Positions 22,301 to 37,300 of a DNA stretch of 64,000 nt are shown in pieces. The number at the start of each line of letters is the position of its first letter. Position 1 is the first letter of the stretch. The position numbers and the translations under genes are program-made. The notes below the pieces were generated by a model. That model was not told the DNA's origin. It made no database searches and saw only the letters and a list, made by a program, of their open reading frames with translations. This DNA comes from Przewalskia tangutica (Eukaryota; Streptophyta; Magnoliopsida; Solanales; Solanaceae): the NCBI GenBank assembly GCA_029844215.1, contig CM056726.1, positions 79,661,548-79,725,547 of the forward strand, written 5' to 3'.

Positions 22301-25300
22301 TCAATCTTGGAAAATTCCTGATGAAGTGCTCTTTCTGTTCCCTTCCTCAGCAGTACTCCCTCTTTTGGTTATTGTGTGAAGCGATTCTTCCCATTCCATG
22401 GTACTAATCAAGCTGGCAGAAACTGGCTGTAGATCTATGTCATAGAATAAGTAGTTAACTGTATTGAGTTATCATCTAGATGAATGAATGCCTTAAGGGA
22501 TTAACAAACTGGTGCCGACTAGATATACCTACTACTTCTATCGGAAACAGCCTCTTTGCCCCACAAAGATAGAGGTATGGTCTGCGTACATCCTACCCTC
22601 CCCAGACCCCACTCCGTGGGATTACACTGGGTATGTTGTTGTTGTATACTTTCCAACTTTAGCATTGTTGACCTATCATTTCAGAGATGATCTGACAAAC
22701 TCATGATACATCGGTTTAGCAATAGGAAAGTTACGAGGTTAGGATTTATGTGATGATGACCATATCTCAGCTTATTTTGAAATGTAGATAACTTTGGAGA
22801 TTAAGAACTTTTCAGTTACCGTGTTGCACTCGACTCAGAAATGTGAAACCTATTCTGTTGGTTTGAAGTGCTGTTGAAGATCGTTCTTAGTATTTAATAA
22901 ATTTAAAAAGTTGGAAAATGGAATTGCTGAACTGTGAAGGACATATCATTAACTCCAAGATATGAGACATGAATCAAATGTTTTGAATCCCAGGTGAACC
23001 TTTGAGACCTGAACCAGATGTTTCTACCAACGGCATGAAATGTAACAACCAAAAAATTACAAAATATCGATCCCGACTTTTCACACTTCTCTAAACATAG
23101 TTCAATTAAAGTTCCACCCAATGTTTAGGTCCAACTAGACCTCACTTTCTTCTAATAAGGCCAGTCCAAAGAATATGTGCATATTTCATTATTTCTTGAT
23201 GTCATCATTGTGTCAAGTACATGCTGGGCTGCAAGCCCCTTGATTTAGTTCCAATATGCAATGAAATCTGAGAGACTTCACTGCGAGGTTTGTCATTAAT
23301 GTGTCAACCACTCTTTATTGTGGTTGAAATAATCCCTTTAAACTCTTGTTCTTTAACAACTCAATCATGGCAAAACAATAGAGAATTTTTCTTCACCGTG
23401 GTTGAAGTATACTAGAGGTCTCCTTTTCTTTTGATGAAGTAAGTGCTCTCAATAAAGGGCATCAAGAAGATGCAAGAATTGCATGATTTGGCATTCGAGC
23501 TTTCTAAAAGTTTTCCTGGCTTCCTGTACTTTAACTAACTAAGCTAGAACGAAAGAGCTAATGAAATCCAAAAAATGGTCAGTTTTGTTAACCGCGTACA
23601 ATATAGACCAACTAAACAAATTGGAAATACACATAGCCTTTAAGTAGCCTACCGGAGCTGAGTTTCCATCAAAACATCTCCTGTTTCTCTCTGTCCAAGT
23701 ACAAAAAATGCAAGCAGGGATGGTCCAGATTTTCTGATGGATACCCTTGTGGTCCCGCCCTTCCTTGGACCCCACACATAGCTGGAGCTTAGAGCACCGG
23801 ACTGCCCTTTTATTTATCAGCTCACCACAAAATCCAGCTCTTATAAGCATCCTTGACCGTGTATGGGGTGACCCATATGTGACCAAAAATGTAAAATAAC
23901 ATACACCAAATGTCTGAAGTCACCTCATAGAGTAGGAATAAATGGCAGGTACTTTCAGCTTCCTTGTAGCATCTGTTAGGTATCTAGAAGTTCCTTTTTA
24001 CCAGATTATTCCGAGTGAGGCATGCCTCATATAAAGCTGTTCAGGTGAAACAAATAACCTTTGGGGGTAGCTTGGTTCTCCAAATGAGTTTCCAAGGCCA
24101 GTTGTCTTTCATATGATTACTGGAACACATCTGTTGGTATCCCATCTTGACTGTGTAGATGTCTCCACCATAGTTCCCCCATTTAAGTCTATCCACAGCC
24201 TGAAGGTTAATATTGCTTTGCTGCAGTCTTGCATAAAGATCTAGCAACTCATTTATTTGCCAGTCATACACCCTTCTGAACTTCAAGTCCAGTTGGCCCC
24301 TTCCATGTATGTAGTAATGACATATTTGGGATCTTGGGCTATAGTGAACAGGTTTGGGTATTCAGCTACATTAACCCCAAAAGCTTTGCATGCCTTCACC
24401 ATAACCAACTTTGTCCATTTTGAGGTGGAGATTACAGATGGAGTGTGGACAATTTGTTGATTAGAAAAATTGTCACCATACGATGGAAGAGAGAGAAAGT
24501 CGTTGTAAGACAGAGGACTGACTGATTCAAAGCCAAAAGCTGGTGCTAAATCCTTAAGCCCCAGAACATAGTGTTCAATGGAGAGGGGAACCCTCCAGCT
24601 AAATCACGCAATAACGAAGAGTAAGAGAAGGATAATTACTACTGAAGTTGTCTTATCATAAAAAGCTGCGGAAGCGTAATACAGAACACATAAAGTCAAC
24701 CCATAAACCTCAAATGTATATCAAGTCATGGAGCACTAAGATCTGAGTAGAACTGAATTGAGATGCAACTCGAGAAATAAAAAACAGACTGAAAAGTAGT
24801 AGGAGTTGAAGCCGCCTCCACGGTCTAGTCGTACTCACCTCAACTGGAATGACTGGCTACTCACTGGAGTCATTGGTCAGCAGCTGGATCCCCACCTACT
24901 GCACCTGCGCACATGCAAAAAACTGTGATTCTAAATACCCAGCAAAATCATGACTCGGTCCCCCAGCCTACACTTGGGGACGTCTTTAGAAATCACTGGT
25001 AGTGAATAAATGTACAATCTACGCAATACAACTGTAGAAAATAGCATACAAGTAAAGCAACTGAATCTGCATTCATGAATGCATGTAACAAGTAAAATAT
25101 GATAGCACTGAAAACTGATAACTGCTTACGAGACACGGAATATATATTCACATGCATTAGTCCCATAGCTACCCACCTATTGCGGATCCGCGGACTACAC
25201 ATCTTACCCGAGTATTTGTACTTCTGGCAAAAACATGATGTGATTCTTGGAGTTAACAAAGAACCAATCGACCAGGATCTTGATCTTGAAGCGATTTGAT

Positions 25301-28300
25301 AGGCATATTTCAATAAACCGACTTATCTCAGGCTATAGGTCTCGGGTTTAAGCGATTAAAAAATGAGGTGAAAGATGATGATCTGAACTATGAGAATGAC
25401 TATTTACTCGTTTTAAACAAGTAAATATTGAGGGTGAAAATAATGAAAGAAAGTTACGGTTTCTGGGTATGAACAAGAATGAAATTTAATCAAGAAATGT
25501 GTTCTTGAGTGATCAAGAACCAATAAAGTTCCTAAGTCACCACTTGAAATCAATCTACGTGGTAAAGAAGCACCACATGCTATTGAAAATAAGATAAACA
25601 CTATCAACACCTTGCTTGGAACAAAAAACAAGAATAAAGAACAAGAAATAGAGAAAATACTCTATTGCAAACTAAGGTTTAGCTCAAAAACGAAATTCTC
25701 CTTTTTACAAGTCATGAGAACCCTTTATATAGGCCTAGGGTCTCTTATTTGATGACTGCAAATTCCTATCCTACTCTAGAAAGGAAATAGCTATAAACAA
25801 GGAAAGTAAAATCCCTATTCCATACGGAAAAGAATAAAGAAAACTAGAATCCTACTAGAACTAGGATAAAGATCATAGATACTAATGATAGAAAATTAAA
25901 TCCCTACCATAATATAAATCAAGAAACAAGAAACCTATTTAGAAAAGGATTCAAGAAACAAGAATTCCCATTCTTAGAAGAAAATAATCTTCAAACTTGA
26001 GTTTCTTGGACTTTCTTGCTCTTGAATTTCAATCTTGTGCTTTTTGGTTTTCTTGGATTTCTTGAGCTTCTTGATATTTCATCATTCTCCCCTAGTTGAG
26101 AAAGACTCGTCTTCGAGTCTAAAGGCTCCATATATGACAAAAGATTAGCAAAAATAATTAGGAACAACCCATACTCACCAGGTTCTAAGTTGCAATTTTC
26201 TAACTTATCATAGAGCTTCATCATGTTGCAAGAAAGCTTTGCAATGGTCGAACTAAATTCCACTTTCTTAGTAGTAACTTTATACCATGACTTTTCAAAC
26301 ATATCAATCTTAAATTTATCTTTAAATCTCAAGTCATGATCAAGAATTACTTCTTTTTTATCTTCGAGAATCTTGAACATCTCCATATTTTTGTGGTGCT
26401 TGCATTAAAAATCTATATTAGTACCATCAAAACCTTTAAATAAACTAAATTCATGTACCTTTGGATCAAGAAGGGGAGCCTTGGAGTAACTGGTAAAATT
26501 GTTGTCATGTGACCAGGAGGTCACGGGTCAAGCCGTGGAAACAACCTCTTGCAGAAATGTGAGGTTAGGCTGCGTACAATAGACCCTTGTGGTCCTGCTC
26601 TTCCCCGGACCCCGCGCATAACGGGAGCTTAGTGCACCGGGCTGTCATTTTTTACCTTTGGATCAAGGTTGGAGATCAAGTCTTCTTAAGAACTACTTGA
26701 CGATTTTGCTGCTTCCATCCTTGACATGATTATAGCCTTAACCTCAATGAAATTGAGAGATCTGAAATTTACGCATTCTTGAGAATATTCATCCTTTGAG
26801 GAATACTTATTGCTCGAACTACATCATATATTAAACTCTCAATCATAGACTTCTTTTTCAGCAACTCGGTCTCTTTCTCTTCCAAATCTTCATAGACTAT
26901 TGGTTTTATGCAATACACTGCTTTGGTTGGTGTGGAGTAAAAACCAAAATTTGTATTCTTTTTGAAATCTCTAAAGGTGAAAACTCTATCCCACAAATCG
27001 TTGGATGTTCTAATGGATCCTCATCAAAATTTGGAGGTAAATCCTCCACTTCTGGATCCAATGCATTCTCCTCCTCCGTTTGCTGTTCCATATTTATGGG
27101 ACCAATAATTTGTAATTTGGTCACAAAAGAATCATCAACATACTTTGAGTTTTTTAGCAACATTTTCTGGATTTAAGGGAATCAAATTGATATTTCGCTC
27201 ATCCCTTGTATTACAGTATTCATCATATTAAGCACTCCTATCATACACCCATAGTCTTCCAAGTAATAAGTGGAAATCATCCATCTTTATTACATCACAC
27301 CATACAAGATCTTTATATATTTTTCCAATAGAAAAAGAAACTAGGCATTGACGAGTTACCTCCAAACCATCACCATTCTCAAATTTGATACTATAAGGAT
27401 ATGAATGAGGTTTAGTGTACAAACCAAGTTTGGTAACCATCTCTTCGGAAACAAAATTCATATAACTCGCGCTATTAATGATTACCGAACATACCTTGCC
27501 ATTGGAGGTGTATCTAGTGCGGAAAAGAGACTTTTTTGCCATAGTTTTTCCTCTTTTTGAACCCAACGTCCTCATTTTTCTTGCATATAATCCATAATAT
27601 TCCTCAAATGTGCTCTGATACCAAATTGATGTGATCGTAATATGAAATAACTCTATTGCAAACTAGGATTTAGCTCAAAAATAAAATTCTCCTTTTTACA
27701 AGTCATGAGAACCCTTTATATTGGCCCAAGGTCTCTTCTTTGATGACTACAAATCTCTATCCTACTCTAGAAAGGAAATAGCTAAAAACAAGGAAAGTAA
27801 AATCCTTATTCTATAAGAAAAAGAATAAAGAAAACTAGAATTCTACTAGAACTAGGATAAAGATCATACTAAAGATAGAAAATTAAATTCCTACTATAAT
27901 ATAAATTAAGAAACAAGAAACAGATTTAGAAAAGGATTCAAGAAACAAGAATTCCTATTTTAGAAGAAAATAATCTTCAAACTTGAGTTTCTTGGACTTT
28001 CTTGCTCTTGAATTTCTATCTTGTGCTTCTTGGTTTTCTTGGATTTCTTGAACTTCTTGATATTTTATCAAAACTACTGGCTGAGGATATGATCATTCCC
28101 AGATAGTGTATGAGCTATTGATATAATGATAAAGCATGCTAGACAGCTAAGCAATTATCACATGAAGTATAACATACTCCTTTGAACAGAATGAATGACA
28201 TGGTAAATAAACAGCTAACACGATCATATCAAGAATTCCATAAACTGAAAACTGAAGAATGGTAAAGTATGCTAAGTAGCTAAGCAATATCATGTCATAA

Positions 28301-31300
28301 CACTGACTCTGTTACAAGTATTTTCTTTCCTACCGAATTTGTTACAAGTATCTAATCATGTGAAAAATACACTGACCCTCACGGTCAACTCTTAGATATC
28401 TGAAAACAACCCAACCTAGCTCACGCTTTGCCACTCACGTAAACTAGATGGTTTAAATGCATACAACACACATAATACACTTTTAAGAAAAATCAAGCAA
28501 ACTAAGAGTTAAAGTCTCGCTTGGACTGATAGTCAAACCTTACATGAAACGCCAAAATCACCTCAACCTAATTCCAATGGCTTCGGTCTATTCAAATTCA
28601 TCAATAATGAGTCCAAACTAGTCTAAGAAAACCAATCCCATAATTTTAGGAAGCCTTGGGGCAAAGTCAACTCTTGGTGAACTCAAACTTGGCCCTCTGG
28701 TCAATTGTCTGAATTCTAAATTAATTGCGTGAACATGTTACCCACAAGCTATAATACAATAATCAAAATCATATTTTGATATCATTTACTAAGTCATTCG
28801 ACGATTTTCTATGTCTAGGTTATCATAATTGCGGACTCCAATTGCAAAAGTGAAGGCCCAAATGGCTGACCACCATCACAATTGCGACCTGGGCCATCGC
28901 AATTGTGGAAAGTCAATTGTTGATTGACCCTTGAATTGTGACGCCGCAATTGCATACTCCACTTAGCAAAAGTGAAGGCCCAGCTGGCTAATTGCTGACT
29001 TCACTTCGCAAAATTGGCTCATTTCCAAGAGACAAAAAAGTAGCTCTACTATGCAGGTTCTTAATGTCAAACACTAGAGGTCTCTTCGATTCTTATTCTG
29101 ATTATGTTCACATAAAACTAATCCCTATAGATGTTCTAGAAGGGTGGAGCTAGCTGATTGGGTTGATCCAATAACTTTAGCACTGGTCTTAATTGTTCCA
29201 GAAGACAGTATACTGTTTTATGCACCTGTCTTAATCCCTAGAATGTTTAGTATTACACCCTATAACTATGAAGTTAACTAGCTTTCTAACCATTATATTG
29301 AAGCATAATACATTTACAATCCCTTAAACTTGCCAACAAATTTCATTTAGACACTCGAGCTACGGCTTGTTCCGATTGAGCACCTAAACTCATGAGAAAG
29401 TGTTCCTATAGACACATTGGTTCAAATTTTGGAAAAATCTATTGCGCGTGTTCTCAAATGCCCATTACTGTCACGACCCGAACCCGGGCCCGTGACTGGT
29501 GCCTTACCCCGGGCACCCAAGTAGACATACATCAGAGTAATCAGCGGAACATAAAGACAATACATGAAACCAGTGTAATAAGACAGTGAAATAAGAAGAC
29601 AAAGCAACCAAAGACTGCTACCTTTCAAGATATATATAAATAGCAACTTTTTCAACATGAATGCTTAATCTTTTACAAACCCCGCCACAACAAGATTTCA
29701 TGCACTTCTAAGAATGATACGACAACAATGGCGGACAGTGGCCCCGCCAAACCCCGAATGTAAACACTTACGACGCAGGGACTATACCACCGATAAGCCT
29801 CCGAGAAACTGAGCTTCCCAAACGTCAAATCGCGACTCGAGCTGTGATCAACGATCGCGTACTTCAACTCGCAGATTTAACGCACTCAAGCGAGGTCGCA
29901 TAACAAAAATTTAGTATGTGAAATCAAAATACATATCAGAATGAAATCATAGCAACATATAAAGCAGAGACATGATGATAACCAAACTACGCTTACAACA
30001 AAGCAACATGCTGTTGTGGACTCACGCCTCAAGTCATCACTCAAGTATAACAACGGGTCTCGTGCCCACAACATCAATCATGCCGTGGAATACCTTCCTC
30101 ATCACGCAGCCTATGATATAAAAGCACCAAGGAACACACATGAACACCGTGTCCCACTGTGTCATAATAAAATCAGACGGTAAGTACGGGCATAGCCGAT
30201 TACTAAAAACCTACGCACTCAACAAGGTCGCGAATCAGATTATAAGATCTGCTTGCACTGCCACATGATCAAAGCCGCCACTTGCCCGCAGATCAATGCA
30301 CGCTGCCTAACCTCGAACTCCCGCACCCGCATAGGCCAATCTCATCGCCCGCATGAGGTATTCCCGCATCGAGGTAGCTACTCCTCGATCGCCCCGACTT
30401 CGCAGCCGCACGCCACACGGACCGCATGCCCATAAAGGACGACACTAACCCGAACTCTCGTAGTTCGCATAGGCCCCCGACTGCATGAGGTATTCTCGAA
30501 TCATAGTCCATCGACCCGCCCGAGTACCCCCGTGACGGAGGGGCTTAACTCCCTAATCATCTCAAGAGATTTAATGCCACAATACTATCATAACGACCGA
30601 TAGTTAATAAGCACAATCGCGGAAACCCTTCACACAAACATCACAAGATACTAACACACGTAGCATCCCAACACGCTTACTTATCAACGCAATCAAGAAA
30701 GTATTACAAGGCTATCACAAACCAATACAATCAAGTTCTTCACACAAGGTACCTTCTACTATATGATTAACAAAATCGGTTTTTATCCCCAAAGTACTTC
30801 ATACATTAACTCTTTAAAAGATACGCATTTCACAATGTCACACAATACCCGTAGTATAAAATAGAGTGACTATCCTTTTAAAGTAAATCAATTACTTCTC
30901 TTTGTAAAATCAAGTAGCAACATTCTTTCCAATGATCAAGTTTGCCTAATTTCCAATGTTCAAGTTTCTCATTTTAGAAAGGTTTCAGAGTTCATAGTCT
31001 TATTCATTCGAGAATATAATTCTCCTTAAAACTATCCGAGAAACATAAGTCTTATATGTGAGTAGGATATTCTTGTTTATAACAATCTTATTACATCACC
31101 ATGATCTAGAAATATCATTTTGTCTCATCTTAGCTTCTATGCAGATGGAAGTTTCTACGGTTTTAATAATACTTAATTAGTCAAAACATTTCCTTTTATT
31201 AACGCCGCAGTTGGTTTGTCGATACGCATTCTCGATTTCCAAATCAAGAAACATTCTAAGCCGTTATACCTAACTTCCCATAAAGCTAGTATAACTCTTA

Positions 31301-34300
31301 AGTTTTTCAAAAAACCAAGTATTACTTCTTTCAAAATGATTCAAAATCTTTGAAATACTTCAAGTTCTTTATTAACACATAACAAGCCGCTTATAGTTCA
31401 AATCGTACCTTTTAAAACCACATGTATTTTCTTACCAACATAAAGTCGTTATAACCAACTTCTCATAAAGTCGTTATAACACTTTACGTTTTAAACCAAT
31501 CACATACATTTAGCACACGACGCTCACCGTACTACATAGTTCACACATATCATGCTAGAAGAGATAGGAAGAGGTTCACATACCTCGCGACGATTATCGA
31601 CTAATAGCAAAACGCCCAAGTACTTCAAACCGCCGCTACTCCCTAAGCCAAGTAGATCGCGCCACGCATAGTACTTCCACCTATAAGGCCACAAGGCGCT
31701 TTATTAACATAAGGTCTCTTCAGAGAACATTCTACGTAAAATTCGCAAGACCTCCCCGCAACAACGTAAATCTCCTCCTCTATCGAGGCCGCCACCAAGC
31801 CAACCAGTGGGGTTATACATCTAACCCTAACTGTACAATTCTACTCCACTGCACTACTTCACAAGTCTACTGTAATACACCCTAAGTAATTACAGCTCAA
31901 GAATCTTCTTTAAATACAGCTTAAGTCGCAAGACATCACTGTAAGTATTATTCAGCTTAAGTCAAAAGACATTGCCAATAACTACGCTCGCTTCTATATA
32001 TAGTATACTTCAACTATATATTCTAACAATATGTAATTTCCAATTACAATAGAGGACAAGATATTTACCTCAATAAGCCCATAATTATCCAAGTATAAAG
32101 TCGATCCCGGCAATCGCTTAGCTCCAACTCCGAGCGCCCAACCCGCTCTAAACCACCCTTAGAAGTTCTAACCAACTTCTACACAATACTCCAACTGACT
32201 ATGGAGATTTTTCCTGTGGTTTCGCTTGTGACTAAGGGAAGTATAATAGTATTTCTGGCTTTTCAGATAGTATAACCTGTAATACAACAAGGTATACGGC
32301 TAAGGTAATTGGGCATTATAACAATACTTTGAGGGTATTTCTATCAAGAGGGGTATTATACGAAACAACTAGTCAGTGGTACCCTACGCCACACCACAAA
32401 GCGGGAGTGGAGGCTCTCCACAAGTGGCCTATCTAGGAGTGGGCTCTTGACGAGAGTCAAACAAGAGGAGTGGGAGGATTTCTAAGACTTAGAACATTTT
32501 AGGATGAATAAGTCTTCCAAAGCGGCTGGTATTTATAGCCTAGCAAAGGCCAACCAATGGCCAAGATCTCGCCAAGTGCAAGGCAAGTGTAGGCCAAGAT
32601 CTCGCAAGTGCACCTTATCCATCTACCACAAAATATCCTACCAACCCTCGACCAACAATGGCCAATTCGCCCACCTCTTTACCGCCCAACGTGCTCCAAC
32701 GGGAGGGTGACAAGTGTCGCCTCTCGCTGCCAAAAATGTTTCGCCTCTAAAAATCCGCAAAAATTAAAAATGACATAGCCGGAAATTCCCTACGAAAGTC
32801 AGGAAAACGCTTTCACTAAAAACGACTCTAACCGTGTTATGCACAAATAAAATTCGCCAAGCACTTTAAGGCACAAACTTTTCTACGCACGCCCCCGCGC
32901 ACATACTCGTGAAATACGGTATAACATTCTCCTTCCTTAGAAACATTCGTCCCGAATGTTCCTTATAAGTCTCAAAACAAACGCGCCAATATAGTCTTCA
33001 CTACTATTCTTACGAGAACAATCCCGCCACAACCGCACTGCAGAAATACTTACGCCAAAGTCCACGAGGAAACACCTCTAATCATCACCACAAAACACTC
33101 TCACCGGTCTAAAATATACTTCTTCCACACTTTTCCAAACAAAAGAAATGATCACATCTACGCCGCCATACATGCTCGCTTCTCTTTACTCGTCGTAGAT
33201 ACCACTTTGTCACTTTGCTCGAGGCATTAACCTTCTCAAAGCGACCCAACAAATGGTACCACTTTTGTCACTTTGTCGCGAGCCTTGCCGACGACCCAAC
33301 AAATGGTACCGGATCGCACGCGATCCCCGAGGATGTCGATACTCGAACTCTTTCCACATTTCGACATCGCTCGCTTTCCAAAACTCGGCTACTATCTCTA
33401 ACGTGGTCATCATTGTCGGAACACTGACGGATCTCCGATACTTTTCCCGATCATAACAATACGAAAAGATCGGACGCATTCTCCTAAGCTGGACAAGAAA
33501 GCTAACATATAGGCAACCCGCCTATTCTTCACATGAACTCGTGCGGCCCAAAGTAACTCGCTAAGTTCCTCTCAGATTCCAAACTCGCCACACCCAACCC
33601 GGCGGTACCTTCAAGACCGAACGCCAACTCAACTCTAAGCCGCCGCCGATTATCCGCACAATTCCTCCGAGCCGCCGTAACTTCTTCTAGACAAGCTTCA
33701 GACTATCCACAAATTACCGGAACAAGCTCAACCAACTAATCAACCTTGCCAACATCGAACCAATCGACCAAGAATTTACACTTCCGCCCTACAAGGCTTC
33801 ACAAAGCGATATCCGAACACCGAAATGGTAGCTTAAACACTTCCTCCACAGAGACAACAATCCCCACGACTACCTCAAATCCACGACCGCCCGGTGGCGA
33901 ACGCGATTCGAGACTCACCGAAGTTCTTAACCCCGCCGTAAACTTTTAGAAGACATTTAAAATAGCCACAACCTGGCTTCACTGGTTCGATATAAGGTGA
34001 AGGTAGCACCCCAGCACTTTTCAACCCTTCGATAACTCAACACACCGAGTAAACGGCCCCGAACGAAGAACACGATGGTCGCTTCATCGACCCACCACCG
34101 GCCGAACGATCCACGAACTCAGACAAATGTTAATCGAATACGGGCCTAACACCTCGTGATCTTACCACGCGCGACCACCACAACCGACCCCACCACCAAA
34201 CTCCGCCGCGGTCGACCCGCAACGCTCTCAACCCGACCCGAACGCCGCATCATACTAGCTCCCGAACCGAACAATCTCACTAATCACGCTACGAAAACCT

Positions 34301-37300
34301 AGCGGCCTTCTTAGCTCAACTACCCTCTTCATTCCACACTACAGGACTGTCCCAACATAACTCACGCGCACTATGCACCCGATAAGTGGTCAAACATAAC
34401 ACTACACCTTTTCTCGAGACGGCCTCACCTCTAAGGTCTCTACGCATAAAGCTCTAAGGCTCACACTTTCTATCCCCAAAATCTTACTCTGCTAAACAAC
34501 CATGATTTCAAATCACAACTAACACACTATCGTAACATAGACCTAAGGTATACTCACCTTATCACCTATACAAAACTCTGTAGGTTAAGGATAGATCTAT
34601 GTTCATCGCTTCACTCCCTTAGTCGTCTAATCAAACTCGCCTGTAGGCGATAGCTGCGGAGATGACGAACTACCCACCGATCCTCGGGCGCTAAGTCCTC
34701 CCGCAAGACACTCTTTCGACAATGCACTCGACGGCCATAGTACAACACGCATCAACTAAAAGACGACATTCTCGACGACGCCACACATCGCGAACACCGA
34801 GAAAATCAATCCGGATGGCCGAACCTACGCAGAGTCGCGGAACCTAAGCTCGAGCTCACTAACTCCCGCATACCCCGAACGCCCCGAAATTCGCGAGACT
34901 CGCCAGACCGCGGACGTGCATAATCTAACGACCACGCGAGACGACTCGCCAAAAGTTACTAAAGCGACCTTGCCGCCTCGCCCTCTTCTCGTGTCCTTCG
35001 TTAACTCGCCGATCTCTACATCGCCTTCGGCCGCGCATAAGCCCGCATACGTGCCATGCCGCCTAATCAAGAATTACTTGCACAACCTCTTAGATAGTCC
35101 TCAAGACTCGCAGACATCCAGATACTCGTAGCCAAATCTATACTAGTAATGTGGTCGCTTTGCAATCTAAATTTTCTGCTCTGGCCGTGGAACCGGCGTT
35201 CATATATCATGGCCGCAGCAGGATCGCCGCCGCCGCTAAACTCGGGCTAGCGACGCCGCAGAAATCCCCGAACAAGACTACCCTAGGTAAAGATCGGGCC
35301 TGTGCCTCGCAACCCTCTCGAACTCTACTCAGCCTCCTACCGCCTTTGCCCTCCCGGGCCCGGCCGCTACGCGAGGCATAATCTAGTGGAAAGAAATACG
35401 TTAGAGGTCCAACTTACAACATGCCTCTAAGGCACGATCTCAGTGAGAAGAATAGAAACCAATCCTAAAATATCCTATAGCCTCCCGACATCGCGGTGCA
35501 CAACACACCGATAATCAAGACTTCATCGATACGGCCTCAGACACTTTCCGAGGATTAATCGCTCGATACCACTTTTGTCACGACTCCAACCCGGCTCGCG
35601 GATCGTGCCTTACCCCGCACCCAAGTAGACATACATCGAGTAATCACGAACATAAAGACAATACACGAAACCAAAGGTAATAAGACAAAGAAATAGCACA
35701 AAGCAACCAAAGACTGCACCTTCAAAGATATATATAAATAGCAACTTTTTCAACACGAATAGCTTTAATCTTTTACAAACCCCGCCACAACAAGATTTAC
35801 ATGCACTTAAGAATGATACGACAACAACGGGCGGACAGGCCCGCCAAACCCCGAATGTAAACACTTACGACGGCAGTGGACTATACCACCGATAAGCCTC
35901 CGAGAAACGGAGCTTCCCAAACGCCAAATCAGACCGAGAGCTAGGATCAACGATCGCGTATTCTCAACTCGCGCAGATGAACGCAGCTTCGGGCGAGGTC
36001 AAGATAACAGTAAATTTAGTATGTGAAATCAAAATACATATCAGAAATGAAATCATAGCGCCATATAAAGCAGAGACACGATGATAACCAAACTACGCTT
36101 ACAACAAAGCAACATGCTGTTGTGGACTCACGCCTCAAGTCATCACTCAAGTATAACAACGGGTCTCGTGCCCACAACATCAATCATGCCCGTGGAATAC
36201 CTTCCTCATCACGGCATAGCATGATATAAAAGCACCAAGGAACACACATGAACACCGTGTCCCACCTGTCATAATAAAACTCAGACGGTAAGTACGGCGC
36301 ATAGCCGACTACTAAAAACCTACGCATTAACAAGGCCGCGAATCAGATTATAAGATCTGCCTTGCATCATACATGATCAAAGCCGCCACTTGCCCGCAGA
36401 TCAATGCACGCTGCCTAACCTCGAACTCCCGCAGCCCGCATAGGCCAATCTCATCGCCCGCATGCAGGTATTCCTCGCATCGAGGGTAGCTACTCCCGCA
36501 TCGCCCCGACTTCGCACCGCACGCCACACGGACCGCATGCCCATAAAGGACGACACTAACCCGAACTCGTAGTTCGCGATAGCCCCCGACTCGCATGAGG
36601 TATTCTCGAATCATAGGTCCATCGACCACCGAAGTCTACCCCGCGACGGAGGCGCCTTAACTCCCTAATCATCTCAAGAGATTAATTCCACAATACTATC
36701 ATAACGACTGATAGTTAATAAGCACAATCGCGGAAACCCTTCACACAAACATCACAAGATACTAACACACGTAGATCCCAACACGCTTACTTATCAACGC
36801 AATCAAGAAAGTATTACAAGGCTATCACAAACCAATACAATCAAGTTCTTCACACAAGGTACCTTCTACTATATGATTAACAAAATCGGGTTTTTATCCC
36901 CAAAGTACTTCATACATTAACTCTTTAAAAGATACGTTACTTTCACAATGTCACACAATACCCGTAGTATAAAATAGAGTGACTATCCTTTTAAAGTAAA
37001 TCAATTACTTCTCTTTGTAAAATCAAGTAGCAACATTCTTTTCCAATGATCAAGTTTGCCTAATTTCCAATGTTCAAGTTTCTCATTTTAGAAAGGTTTC
37101 ATAGTTCATAGTCTTATTCATTTGAGAATATAATTCTCCTTAAAACTATCCGAGAAACATAAGTCTTATATGAGTAGGATATTCTTGTTTATAACAATCT
37201 TATTACATCACCATGATCTAGAAATATCATTTTGTCTCATCTTAGCTTCTATGCAGATGGAAGTTTCTACCGTTTTAATAATACTTAATTAGTCAAAACA

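Larger units (their letters stand above)
25236..28070 (-). mobile_element. Short gypsy-like LTR element with protease remnant
   Basis: A pair of similar sequences (about 25650-26084 and 27640-28070) forms the LTRs. A purine tract (reverse) abuts the left LTR at 26085 (TTCTCCCCTA). A canonical iMet primer site (reverse, GCTCTGATACCA) is at 27612-27623, next to the right LTR. The right LTR opens TGATGTGAT at 27627; the same word at 25236 may mark the left terminus, which would make the right LTR internally deleted by about 400 bp. The flanks AAACA and AAACT are a 4-of-5 target duplication. The 1.5-kb internal region holds a protease remnant but no reverse transcriptase or integrase, and it carries a nested SINE. 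Confidence 0.65.
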
